Shown: piece after piece, positions 1-6,925 of the stretch
Position numbering within the stretch: position 1 is the first letter of the stretch
Layout: every line of letters begins with the position of its first letter
NCBI GenBank assembly: GCA_963925015.1
Contig: CAWUTX010000025.1
Location: 1 to 13,413, forward strand
Direction: 5' to 3'
Length of the DNA: 13,413 bases
Source of the DNA: JAQBXX01 sp963925015
GTDB lineage: Bacteria > Pseudomonadota > Gammaproteobacteria > SURF-13
Translations under genes and position numbers: made by a program
Notes under the pieces: generated by a model
Databases searched by the model: none
What the model was told of the DNA's origin: nothing
Seen by the model: only the letters and a program-made list of their open reading frames with translations

Positions 1-3
1 CCC

Positions 4-47
4 CCGCCACGTCCCCGCCCCCTCAATAGGGGGCGGGGACGTGGCGG
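4..47. repeat. Perfect 19-bp GC-rich inverted repeat (hairpin)
   Basis: Positions 4-22 and 29-47 are exact reverse complements around a 6-nt loop (tcaata). The stem is almost all G and C, so RNA from either strand would fold very stably. No T-run follows it on the plus strand, so it is not a standard intrinsic terminator for rightward transcription. It could end a leftward transcript, but the sequence left of position 1 is not visible. It lies about 60 nt before bepA and may insulate that gene from upstream transcription. Function is inferred; the repeat itself is directly visible. Confidence 0.85.
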
Positions 48-72
48 AGAGCGTAGCCTTAATTACTGACCT

Positions 73-111
73 ATGAGTACCACTCACTTAACGACCAGGA
101 TCACCGATTGA
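73..111 (+). CDS. Possible 12-codon leader ORF overlapping the bepA start
   Basis: An ATG at 73 opens a 12-codon frame (MSTTHLTTRITD) whose TGA at 109-111 overlaps the TTG start of bepA at 108 (TTGA). The Shine-Dalgarno for bepA (agga, 97-100) lies inside this small frame, so ribosomes finishing it could restart on bepA. There is no clear ribosome binding site before ATG 73, and chance occurrence of so short a frame is likely. Listed because the overlap would matter for bepA expression if it is used. Confidence 0.2.
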   Translation: MSTTHLTTRITD

Positions 112-1556
112 AGCCTTCTTTCCTGTGCCGCCTGATTTTTATCGCCGGAGCATTATTGCAACCGGCGCAGGCCGCCACGCTCAACCTCGATCTGCCCGAC
201 ATCGGCGATACGGCGGGCGGCACGATCTCGCCTGCGGAGGAGCGCAAGTATGGTGAGGCGTTCATGCGCGAGATACGCCAGTCGCTCAAGGTGATGGACG
301 ATGCGGAGATCAACGAGTACATGCGCTCACTCGGCTATCAACTGGCGGCGCACAGCGATAATCAGTCGCTCGGTTTCTCCTTCTTCGTAGTCGAAGACCA
401 TGGCATCAACGCCTTTGCCGGGCCCGGCGGGTTTATCGGCGTCAACAGCGGCCTGATACTGGCGACCGAATCGGAAAGTGAACTCGCCTCGGTGCTGGCA
501 CACGAAATCGGACACGTGACGCAGCGCCATCTCGCGCGCACCATCGAGAAGGCCGACAAGATGAATATCCCTGCCACGGCGGCGATGCTGGCCGCCATCA
601 TCATCGGCACCCGTAACAGTGAACTGGGCCAGGCCGCGCTGGCAACGGCCCAAGCCGGCACCGTGCAGGTGCAGATCAATTTCACCCGCGCCAACGAGGA
701 AGAGGCCGACCGCGTGGGCCTGCAGACGCTGGCGCGCTCCGGCTTCGATCCGCGCAGCATGCCGGTGTTCTTCGAACGCCTGCAGAAGTCCAGCCGCTAC
801 GCGGGCGCGAGTCCGCCGGAGTTTCTGCGCACCCACCCGGTGACCGAATCCCGTATCGCCGATACGCGTAATCGCGCCGAGCAATTCCCCTACCGCCAGG
901 TCAGTGACAATCTGAACTATCACCTGATACGCGCCAAGCTGCGCGTGATGAAGGAGGGCAGCCCGAAGCAGGCCGTAGTGCGTTTCGCCGCAGCGCTGAA
1001 GTCCGGCCAGTACCGCAACCAGGCTGCTGAACATTACGGCTACGCGCTCGCGCTGCTCGGTAACGGGGATTACGCCGCAGCGCGCGGCGAGTTACGCGCA
1101 TTGCAGGCCGCCGACAAAGAGCGTATCGCCTATATCAACGCCATGGCCCAGGTTGACCTAGCCGACAACCAGGCGGCGCGCGCGCTGCGCAGCTATGAGG
1201 AGGCCTTGAAGCTGTTTCCCGGCAACCCAGTGCTCACCCTCGGCTACAGCCGTGTCCTGTTACAGAATGGACAGGCGGACAAGGCGCGGCGCCTGCTGGA
1301 GGAATACGTGCGGCGGCAGGCGCCGGAGCCGGGGCTGTACAAGCTGCTCGCCGATGCCGAAATCGCAGCGGGCCAGAAAGCGGCGGCGCATCAGGCGCTG
1401 GCGGAGCATTATTACCTCAATGGCCAGACCATGGCCGCCATCGAGCAGCTCCATAGCGGCATTAAGGCCTCCGATGCCGATTTCTACCGCGCCTCGCAAA
1501 TGGAGGCGCGGCTGAAAGAGTTGCAGGATCAGGCCGCGCTTGCAACCAAGCACTGA
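108..1556 (+). CDS. bepA: BepA-like periplasmic M48 metalloprotease with TPR domain
   Basis: BepA (YfgC) is a periplasmic zinc metalloprotease/chaperone that works with the BAM and LPS assembly machinery and degrades stalled outer-membrane proteins. The 482-residue protein starts with a signal peptide (about residues 1-22, ending PAQA). It has the zinc-binding HEIGH motif at His132-Glu133-His136, a third-ligand ExxAD motif near Glu197-Asp201, and a conserved His243 in the THPVTESRI segment, where BepA has its regulatory histidine. The C-terminal half (about 265-475) is helical and Ala-rich with TPR character. I take the TTG at 108 as start: agga at 97-100 gives good spacing, the signal peptide begins at once, and no other start lies ahead of the mature domain. 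It is followed by a putative promoter for soxY and so need not share its transcript. Length agrees with E. coli BepA (487 aa). Confidence 0.93.
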   Translation: MKPSFLCRLIFIAGALLQPAQAATLNLDLPDIGDTAGGTISPAEERKYGEAFMREIRQSLKVMDDAEINEYMRSLGYQLAAHSDNQSLGFSFFVVEDHGINAFAGPGGFIGVNSGLILATESESELASVLAHEIGHVTQRHLARTIEKADKMNIPATAAMLAAIIIGTRNSELGQAALATAQAGTVQVQINFTRANEEEADRVGLQTLARSGFDPRSMPVFFERLQKSSRYAGASPPEFLRTHPVTESRIADTRNRAEQFPYRQVSDNLNYHLIRAKLRVMKEGSPKQAVVRFAAALKSGQYRNQAAEHYGYALALLGNGDYAAARGELRALQAADKERIAYINAMAQVDLADNQAARALRSYEEALKLFPGNPVLTLGYSRVLLQNGQADKARRLLEEYVRRQAPEPGLYKLLADAEIAAGQKAAAHQALAEHYYLNGQTMAAIEQLHSGIKASDADFYRASQMEARLKELQDQAALATKH

Positions 1557-1585
1557 TGACGGCGCAGCGCGGAATCGGCTACAAT
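1556..1585 (+). promoter_or_regulatory. Putative sigma70 promoter for soxYZ
   Basis: TACAAT at 1580-1585 is a 5/6 match to the -10 consensus. ATGACG at 1556-1561 is a 4/6 match to -35 with an 18-nt spacer. A 7-bp inverted repeat (gcggaat 1569-1575 / attccgc 1595-1601) straddles the -10 box and the predicted start site, and could be a regulator site. The same octamer GCTACAAT occurs before gshA and yqgE in this window. Inference from motif matching only. Confidence 0.45.
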
Positions 1586-1632
1586 AGAGGCCCTATTCCG
1601 CAGGCAGATTTCCCCCTGGATCAGGAACACCC

Positions 1633-2097
1633 GTGACGGGCCATACACGCCGACGCTTTTTAAAAATCACCCTGGCAGGCGCCTGCTGGGGGCTGCTCAT
1701 GGCCCTTCCGCGCATGGCGGCTGCGGCCTGGCCTGCGGGCGCGTTCCGCCACAAGACCGTGGCGGGCGCGCTCAACGAACTGCTGGGCAACGCGAACCTG
1801 ACAACGGCGACTGACGAGGTGAAGATCACCGTGACCGACCTCGCGGAAAACGGCTCCGTGGTGCCGGTCACCATCGAAAGCCGCCTCGCCAATGTCGACT
1901 CGATCATCCTCTTCGTGGACAAAAATCCGAGTGCCCTGGTAGCGCGCTTCAATCTTGCGCCGAACGTCAAACCGTTCATCAAAACCAATATCAAGATGGC
2001 AGAGACCTCTCACGTCATCGCCATCGCCCAGTCCGGCGGCAAGCTCTACAGCACGAAAAAGAAGGTGAAGGTGGTGCTGAACGGCTGCGGCGGCTGA
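1633..2097 (+). CDS. soxY: SoxY, thiosulfate oxidation carrier protein
   Basis: SoxY is the swinging-arm subunit of the periplasmic SoxYZ heterodimer. A C-terminal cysteine carries the sulfur substrate between SoxXA, SoxB and, where present, SoxCD. The 154-residue protein begins with a twin-arginine signal (TRRRFLK, residues 5-11, then a hydrophobic stretch and Ala-rich cleavage region near 30-32) and has the immunoglobulin-like SoxY fold pattern. It ends in NGCGG with the carrier Cys at residue 152; the usual ending is GGCGG, so one Gly is replaced by Asn. GTG at 1633 is chosen as start because agga (1623-1626) precedes it and the Tat motif follows directly. soxZ lies 132 nt downstream, a wide gap for this pair. 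No other sox gene is in view, so the catalytic partners must be elsewhere. Confidence 0.94.
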   Translation: MTGHTRRRFLKITLAGACWGLLMALPRMAAAAWPAGAFRHKTVAGALNELLGNANLTTATDEVKITVTDLAENGSVVPVTIESRLANVDSIILFVDKNPSALVARFNLAPNVKPFIKTNIKMAETSHVIAIAQSGGKLYSTKKKVKVVLNGCGG

Positions 2098-2109
2098 GCC
2101 AGTTAGATT

Positions 2110-2210
2110 TCGCTCCGCGCGATGTAAAATCGCACGGGCGACCAAAGGGGCGAGCTACGCCTCTCCCCTTTGGAAACCCCATTGCGCTGTACCCGCAGCA
2201 AAGCTGCGGG
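2110..2210 (+). repeat. Three consecutive hairpins in the soxY-soxZ spacer
   Basis: Hairpin 1 pairs 2110-2123 with 2129-2141 (12 base pairs, one bulged T, one C/A mismatch, loop gtaaa). Hairpin 2 starts at the very next base and pairs 2142-2154 with 2161-2173 (12 of 13 pairs, loop ctacgc). Hairpin 3 pairs cccgcagc at 2192-2199 with gctgcggg at 2203-2210 (loop aaa). An A/T-rich stretch and the soxZ ribosome binding site follow. None is followed by a T-run, so simple termination is unlikely. Possible roles are mRNA processing or stability control between soxY and soxZ, a structured leader, or REP-like repeat copies. Confidence 0.7.
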
Positions 2211-2229
2211 AATAAATTTAAGGTACTCT

Positions 2230-2544
2230 ATGGCGGACACTATTAAAATACGCGCGACGCTGGCAGGTGACATCACCACGGTCAAGGCGCAGATCATCCA
2301 TAGCATGGAGACCGGCCTGTTCAAGAATAGCACCACCGGCGCACTGATCCCGGCGCACTATATTCAGGAAGTCACCTGCGCGCATAACGGAAAAGTGGTG
2401 CTCTCCGCCGAGTGGGGTATCGCCGTCTCGAAAAATCCGTACATCGCGTTCAGCTTCAGCGGCGGTAAAAAGGGCGACACCATCAATCTCACCTGGCTGG
2501 ATAACCAGGGCGGCACGGATTCAATGGAAACAACGATAAGCTAG
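2230..2544 (+). CDS. soxZ: SoxZ, sulfur-carrier complex subunit
   Basis: SoxZ pairs with SoxY in the periplasm and shapes the binding surface for the other Sox enzymes. The 104-residue protein (start MADTIKIRAT) is of normal length, has the two-layer beta pattern of the family, and lacks its own signal peptide. It is expected to be carried out with SoxY through the Tat system. An in-frame TTG at 2170 would add 20 residues, but ATG 2230 is preferred: aaggt at 2220-2224 is well spaced, and the longer frame would translate through hairpins 2 and 3. The stop TAG (2542-2544) is part of a small G-rich repeat that fills the gap to dusB. Confidence 0.94.
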   Translation: MADTIKIRATLAGDITTVKAQIIHSMETGLFKNSTTGALIPAHYIQEVTCAHNGKVVLSAEWGIAVSKNPYIAFSFSGGKKGDTINLTWLDNQGGTDSMETTIS

Positions 2545-2582
2545 GGGCCAGGGTGTTTTTTCCCAGTCCCCAGCCCCTGTAG
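2541..2582. repeat. Imperfect heptamer-type inverted repeat at soxZ/dusB junction
   Basis: The left arm 2541-2554 reads as CTAGGGG-CCAGGGT. The reverse complement of the right arm (2562-2582) reads CTACAGGGG-CTGGGGA-CTGGG. Both are built from a CTRGGGR-like seven-base word in opposite orientation, separated by a T6 run. The outermost exact pairing is aggggc 2543-2548 with gcccct 2573-2578. The T-run sits in the loop, so it is not a canonical rightward terminator. The left arm contains the soxZ stop codon. Confidence 0.55.
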
Positions 2583-2587
2583 CACTT

Positions 2588-3592
2588 ATGCAAATCGGAC
2601 CCTACACACTCAACAATAACCTGGTGCTCGCGCCCATGGCCGGCGTCACCGATCGCCCGTTCCGTCAGCTTTGCAAAAATCTGGGCGCAGGCATGGCGGT
2701 GTCCGAAATGGTATCGTCGAACTCGCTGCTCTGGGGCAGCGAAAAGACGCGGCGGCGCGCCAACCACGACGGCGAGACTGCGCCGCGCGCGGTGCAGATC
2801 GCGGGCGCCGACCCCCGGCTCATGGCCGAGGCCGCACAATACAATGCGGACAACGGCGCCCAGATCATCGACATCAATATGGGCTGTCCGGCCAAGAAGG
2901 TGTGCAACGTGATGGCGGGTTCCGCCCTGTTGCAGGATGAATCACTGGTCGCACGCATCCTTGAGGCGGTGGTAAAGGCGGTAGCGGTGCCGGTCACCCT
3001 GAAAATCCGCACCGGCTGGGACAAAGGTCATCGCAACGGCATCGCCGTGGCGCATATTGCGGAGATGAGCGGCATACAATCGCTCGCCGTGCACGGACGC
3101 ACGCGCGCCTGCGCCTACACCGGCGAGGCCGAATACGACACCATCGCGGCGATCAAGGCCGCAGTGAAAATTCCGGTGCTGGCGAACGGCGACATCCACA
3201 CGCCGGAGCAGGCGAAGTTCGTGCTCGACTATACCGGTGCCGACGGCGTGATGATCGGACGCGCCGCGCAGGGCCGCCCGTGGATCTTCCGCAGCATCGC
3301 GCACACTCTCGCCACGGGCAACATCATGCCGGAGCCCGGCATTACCGAAATCCGCGACATCCTGCTCGACCACATGCGCAATCTCTACGCCTTCTACGGC
3401 GAACACACCGGCGTACTCATGGCGCGCAAGCATTTGTCGTGGTACAGCAAGGGCCAGAGCGGCGGCGCGCTGTTCCGTCAAACCATCAACGCCGCCGCCA
3501 GCATCGAGCAGCAGACTTCGCTCACACACGAATTTTTCGACCGCCTGGTAAATGTCTCCGCCGACGCCGTCTGTGCGGAGATGGCGGCATGA
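2588..3592 (+). CDS. dusB: tRNA-dihydrouridine synthase B
   Basis: DusB is an FMN-dependent enzyme that reduces specific uridines in the tRNA D-loop using NADPH. The 334-residue protein has the family landmarks: APMAGVTDRPFR near residues 15-26, the INMGCPAKKVCN segment with Cys100 and Cys106 (one expected to be the catalytic acid), the KIRTGWD segment, HGRTR, a NGDI motif, and GVMIGRAAQGRPW in the FMN phosphate region. Assignment to DusB rather than DusA or DusC rests on these motifs and on the fis gene directly downstream, a hallmark of dusB in gammaproteobacteria. ATG 2588 places the MQIGPYTL start as in homologues, although the ribosome binding site is weak. The TGA stop overlaps the fis ATG, so translation is probably coupled. 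Confidence 0.95.
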   Translation: MQIGPYTLNNNLVLAPMAGVTDRPFRQLCKNLGAGMAVSEMVSSNSLLWGSEKTRRRANHDGETAPRAVQIAGADPRLMAEAAQYNADNGAQIIDINMGCPAKKVCNVMAGSALLQDESLVARILEAVVKAVAVPVTLKIRTGWDKGHRNGIAVAHIAEMSGIQSLAVHGRTRACAYTGEAEYDTIAAIKAAVKIPVLANGDIHTPEQAKFVLDYTGADGVMIGRAAQGRPWIFRSIAHTLATGNIMPEPGITEIRDILLDHMRNLYAFYGEHTGVLMARKHLSWYSKGQSGGALFRQTINAAASIEQQTSLTHEFFDRLVNVSADAVCAEMAA

Positions 3593-3870
3593 AATCAGCG
3601 CCACATCACGGCAAGTCCGCACCGCCATGGGAAGGGCGTCCGAACAAGCCGTTGCGTGATTGCATCCGTGCCGCGCTCGAAACCTACTTCAAGGATCTCG
3701 ACGGACACAAGGCAGGCGATCTGTACCAGATGGTGATTTGCGAAGTCGAACAACCGCTGCTGAAAAGCGTCATGGAACACACGCGCGGCAACCAGAGCAA
3801 GGCGGCCGAGATTCTGGGCCTAAACCGCAGCACACTGCGCAAAAAACTCAACCTGCACGGCCTGGAATAA
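3589..3870 (+). CDS. fis: Fis, nucleoid-associated DNA-binding protein
   Basis: Fis is a small homodimeric protein that bends DNA, activates rRNA and other growth-linked promoters, and helps site-specific recombination. The 93-residue product (E. coli Fis is 98) has the core helices near residues 20-60 and a C-terminal helix-turn-helix (GNQSKAAEILGLNRSTLRKK), one of the most conserved segments of the family. The N-terminal arm is Pro- and Lys-containing and divergent, as is usual outside enterics. The start ATG overlaps the dusB stop (ATGA, 3589-3592) and ggag at 3577-3580 lies 8 nt upstream. Co-transcription with dusB is the known arrangement in enterics; purH begins 9 nt after the fis stop and may belong to the same transcript. 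Confidence 0.96.
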   Translation: MKSAPHHGKSAPPWEGRPNKPLRDCIRAALETYFKDLDGHKAGDLYQMVICEVEQPLLKSVMEHTRGNQSKAAEILGLNRSTLRKKLNLHGLE

Positions 3871-3879
3871 TCCTGCGGC

Positions 3880-5448
3880 ATGGCTTTAATCAAACGCGCC
3901 CTCATCAGCGTCTCCGACAAGACCGGCGTCGTGGAGTGCGCCCGGCGCCTGCAGCAGCTCGGCGTTGAAATCCTCTCCACCGGCGGCACCGCAAAACTGC
4001 TTTCTGCCAACAGCATAAACGTCATTGAGGTATCCAGCCGCACCGGCTTCTCCGAGATGATGGGTGGCCGCCTTAAAACACTGCATCCAAAAATACACGG
4101 CGGCCTGCTCGGACGGCGCGGCATCGACGACGCGGTGATGGCGCAAAACGGCATCGTGCCCATCGACCTGCTGATCGTCAACCTCTACCCGTTCGAGAAC
4201 ACCATTGCATCACCCACCTGCACGTTTGCCGAGGCGGTCGAAAATATCGACATCGGCGGCCCGGCCATGCTGCGCGCCGCAGCCAAGAATTTTGCCGCCG
4301 TCACGGTGTTGGTGGATGCGGGTGACTACGCCCGTGTCGTCGATGAAATCGCCGCGCACGGCGGCGTCAATGACGACCACCGTTTTTCACTCGCGGTGAA
4401 GGCGTTCGAGCACACCGCGCACTACGACGCCGCCATCGCCAATTACCTCGGCACGCTGAACGGCGCCGGTCAACGCGAGGCGCAATTTCCGCGCACCTAC
4501 AGCGTGCAATTCCGCAAGACACAGGAACTGCGTTACGGCGAAAATCCGCACCAGCGTGCCGCGTTCTACGTCGAACCACATCCCCCTGCGGCCTGCGTCA
4601 GCAACGCCAGCCAGTTACAGGGCAAGGAACTTTCCTTCAACAACATCGCCGACGCCGACACCGCACTTGAGTGCGTGAAATCGTTCACCGAGGTGCCTGC
4701 CTGCGTCATCGTGAAACATGCCAACCCGTGCGGCGTGGCGCTCGGCAAGACCCTGCGCGAGGGGTATCTGCGTGCCTACAGCGCCGACCCCACCTCGGCC
4801 TTCGGCGGCATCATCGCCTTCAATGGGCCAGTGGATGCGGCGAGCGCGCAGGCTATCATCGAGCGCCAGTTCGTCGAGGTCATCATTGCGCCCGCCTACA
4901 GCGAGGAGGCGCTGGCGCTACTCGGCACCAAGCCCAACGTGCGCGTGCTCGCCTGCGACCCGTGGTCCACGGCGCGCGTCGCCAGCCTCGACTACAAGCG
5001 CGTCAACGGCGGGCTGCTGGTGCAGGATCAGGATCTAGGCATCATCCATCCGCAGGATTTCAAGATCGTCACCGAACGCGCACCGACGCCGACGCAGATG
5101 CAGGATCTGCTGTTTGCCTGGAAGGTGGCGCGCTTCGTCAAGTCCAACGCCATCGTCTATTGCAAGGACGCCATGACCACCGGCATCGGCGCCGGGCAGA
5201 TGAGCCGCGTCTACAGCGCGCGCATCGCCGCCATCAAGGCCGACGACGCCGGACTCACCATCAACGGCTCGGTGCTGGCGAGCGACGCCTTCTTCCCCTT
5301 CCGCGACGGCCTCGATGCGGCGGCAGAGGCCGGCGTGAGCGCAGTGATCCAGCCCGGCGGCTCGGTGCGCGACCCGGAGGTCATTGCCGCCGCCAACGAA
5401 CACGGCATTGCCATGGTGTTCACCGGCATGCGTCATTTCCGGCACTGA
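3880..5448 (+). CDS. purH: Bifunctional AICAR transformylase / IMP cyclohydrolase
   Basis: PurH carries out the last two steps of IMP synthesis in the cytoplasm: formylation of AICAR with 10-formyl-tetrahydrofolate, then ring closure of FAICAR. The 522-residue length matches the family (E. coli 529). The N-terminal MGS-like cyclohydrolase domain shows SVSDKTG, STGGTAK and GGRLKTLHPKIHGG, with Lys66 in the active-site KTLHP. The transformylase domain shows RYGENPHQ (from residue 218), GKELSFNNIAD, the catalytic Lys279-His280 pair in VKHANPCGVA, DPTSAFGGI, KSNAIVY, and the conserved tail QPGGSVRD through GMRHFRH. Ribosome binding site is weak; proximity to fis (9 nt) suggests read-through from the dusB-fis transcript. 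purD follows in the same direction after a repeat-bearing spacer. Confidence 0.97.
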   Translation: MALIKRALISVSDKTGVVECARRLQQLGVEILSTGGTAKLLSANSINVIEVSSRTGFSEMMGGRLKTLHPKIHGGLLGRRGIDDAVMAQNGIVPIDLLIVNLYPFENTIASPTCTFAEAVENIDIGGPAMLRAAAKNFAAVTVLVDAGDYARVVDEIAAHGGVNDDHRFSLAVKAFEHTAHYDAAIANYLGTLNGAGQREAQFPRTYSVQFRKTQELRYGENPHQRAAFYVEPHPPAACVSNASQLQGKELSFNNIADADTALECVKSFTEVPACVIVKHANPCGVALGKTLREGYLRAYSADPTSAFGGIIAFNGPVDAASAQAIIERQFVEVIIAPAYSEEALALLGTKPNVRVLACDPWSTARVASLDYKRVNGGLLVQDQDLGIIHPQDFKIVTERAPTPTQMQDLLFAWKVARFVKSNAIVYCKDAMTTGIGAGQMSRVYSARIAAIKADDAGLTINGSVLASDAFFPFRDGLDAAAEAGVSAVIQPGGSVRDPEVIAAANEHGIAMVFTGMRHFRH

Positions 5449-5458
5449 TGCAACAATT

Positions 5459-5622
5459 CAACGCAAAGACGTAAAGGTGAAAGAGTAAAATGTTAGTGTG
5501 GATAGGCCCTCGGTACATGGCGAGTTAGTTTCATCATGTTGCAATGATGGTTGTTTAATATCTTATGCCTAGTCTTTTATCTCGCTTTTGTCTTTCCTTT
5601 GCGTCTTTGCGTCTTTGCGTTG
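5459..5622. repeat. Inverted repeat with 8-nt word arrays in purH-purD spacer
   Basis: Thirteen bases at 5459-5471 (caacgcaaagacg) are the exact reverse complement of 5610-5622. Both arms extend as degenerate tandem 8-nt words: ACGCAAAG, ACGTAAAG and decayed copies from 5461 to about 5490 on the left; TTTGCGTC at 5598-5605 and 5606-5613 and TTTGCGTT at 5614-5621 on the right. The 138-nt centre is clearly more A/T-rich than the flanking genes, holds a small catcat/atgatg hairpin (5532-5549), and shows no coding potential I can support. The right arm stops 10 nt before the purD ATG. I see no target-site duplication. Possibly a MITE-like element or two inverted copies of a short repeat. Confidence 0.75.
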
Positions 5623-5632
5623 GGTTTTTAGC

Positions 5633-6925
5633 ATGAAGATACTTATTATCGGCGGCGGCGGGCGCGAGCATGCGCTGGCGTGGAAGATCGCGCAGTCATC
5701 CGGCGTGAGCCACATCTTCGTCGCGCCCGGCAATGCCGGCACGGCGCGCGAGCCTAAAGTGGAAAACATTCCTGTCGCGGCGGAAGATGTTGCTGCGCTG
5801 GTGAACTTTGCGCGTGACCAAACTATCGGTCTCACGATAGTCGGGCCGGAGGCGCCGCTCGCGCTCGGCGTGGTGGACGCCTTCACCGCTGCGGGCCTGC
5901 GCTGCTTCGGGCCCACGCGCGCAGCGGCGCAACTTGAAAGCTCCAAGGCCTACGCCAAGGATTTTCTCGCGCGCCATAACATTCCCACTGCGGCTTACCA
6001 CACCTTCACCGATGTCGCTGCCGCCATTACCTACGTGCGCGAGGCCGGTGCGCCCATCGTCATCAAGGCCGACGGTCTCGCGGCGGGCAAGGGCGTGGTG
6101 ATCGCGCAAGACGAAGCCGAGGCGATCTCCGCCATTACCGATATGTTGAGCGGCAATGGGGTGGGTGACGCCGGGCGGCGCGTGGTGATTGAGGAATTTC
6201 TGCGCGGCGAAGAGGCGAGTTTTATCGTGATGGTGGACGGCGCGCACAGTCTGCCGCTGGCCACCGCGCAGGATCACAAGGCGCGTGATGACGGCGATCT
6301 CGGCCCCAACACTGGCGGCATGGGGGCGTACTCACCCGCGCCGGTGGTGACGCCGGAGATTCATGCGCGCATCATGCGCGAAGTGATTGAGCCGACGGTG
6401 CGTGGCATGGCCGCCGAGGGTGCGCCGTACACCGGCTTTCTCTATGCCGGCCTGATGATTGCGCCCGACGGCACCCTGCGCGTGCTGGAATTCAACTGCC
6501 GCCTGGGCGACCCGGAAACGCAGCCGATACTGATGCGTCTGCGCTCTGATCTGACAGACTTGTGCAATGCGGCGATGGATAAGCGTCTGCAGGAGATGAA
6601 CGCCGAGTGGGATCCGCGCGCGGCGCTGGGCGTGGTGCTCGCAGCGGGCGGCTACCCCGGCCACTATCGCAGCGGCGATGTCATCCACGGTCTCGATCAC
6701 ACGCCGCCTGCCGACGGCAAGCTATTCCATGCCGGTACGCAGTTGCGCGACAGCGAAGTGGTCACAGCAGGCGGGCGGGTGTTGTGCGCGTGCGCGCTGG
6801 GTGACACGGTGGGCAGCGCGCAATGGCGCGCGTACGAGCTGGTGCAATCGATCCACTGGCATGACATTTATTACCGCACCGACATCGGCCACCGCGCCAT
6901 CGCGCGTGAGACGGCTAACAACTAG
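5633..6925 (+). CDS. purD: Phosphoribosylamine-glycine ligase (GAR synthetase)
   Basis: PurD joins glycine to 5-phosphoribosylamine using ATP, the second step of purine synthesis. The 430-residue protein (E. coli 429) begins MKILIIGGGGREHALAW. It has the ATP-grasp elements KADGLAAGKGVV (Lys145 onward), EEFLRGEEASF, DHKARDDGDLGPNTGGMGAYSP, and the metal-binding EFNCRLGDPETQ segment. An in-frame TTG at 5588 would add 15 residues, but those are only a translation of the ACGCAAAG-type repeat, so ATG 5633 is taken. No good Shine-Dalgarno remains ahead of this ATG (tgggttttta), perhaps because the repeat lies right against the start. The stop TAG (6923-6925) overlaps the stop of the convergent CheW-like remnant on the minus strand. 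Confidence 0.97.
   Translation: MKILIIGGGGREHALAWKIAQSSGVSHIFVAPGNAGTAREPKVENIPVAAEDVAALVNFARDQTIGLTIVGPEAPLALGVVDAFTAAGLRCFGPTRAAAQLESSKAYAKDFLARHNIPTAAYHTFTDVAAAITYVREAGAPIVIKADGLAAGKGVVIAQDEAEAISAITDMLSGNGVGDAGRRVVIEEFLRGEEASFIVMVDGAHSLPLATAQDHKARDDGDLGPNTGGMGAYSPAPVVTPEIHARIMREVIEPTVRGMAAEGAPYTGFLYAGLMIAPDGTLRVLEFNCRLGDPETQPILMRLRSDLTDLCNAAMDKRLQEMNAEWDPRAALGVVLAAGGYPGHYRSGDVIHGLDHTPPADGKLFHAGTQLRDSEVVTAGGRVLCACALGDTVGSAQWRAYELVQSIHWHDIYYRTDIGHRAIARETANN

Noticed and set aside
327..1034. 235-codon minus-strand frame opposite bepA
   Set aside because: Shadow frame of a GC-rich gene with no recognisable protein; the bepA motifs lie on the other strand.
2551..2578. T6 run between soxZ and dusB as an intrinsic terminator
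   Set aside because: The T-run is in the loop of the repeat, not after a stem, so it does not have terminator geometry for rightward transcription.
4671..5474. 267-codon plus-strand frame inside purH
   Set aside because: Alternate-frame reading of purH, Arg/His-rich; the overlapping purH sequence is highly conserved.
5598..5621. Tandem TTTGCGTC units as a CRISPR or microsatellite array
   Set aside because: Only three 8-nt units with no spacers; better described as one arm of an inverted repeat.
5588..5632. Longer PurD starting at TTG 5588
   Set aside because: The added residues are a translation of the repeat; the ATG at 5633 matches the conserved PurD N-terminus.
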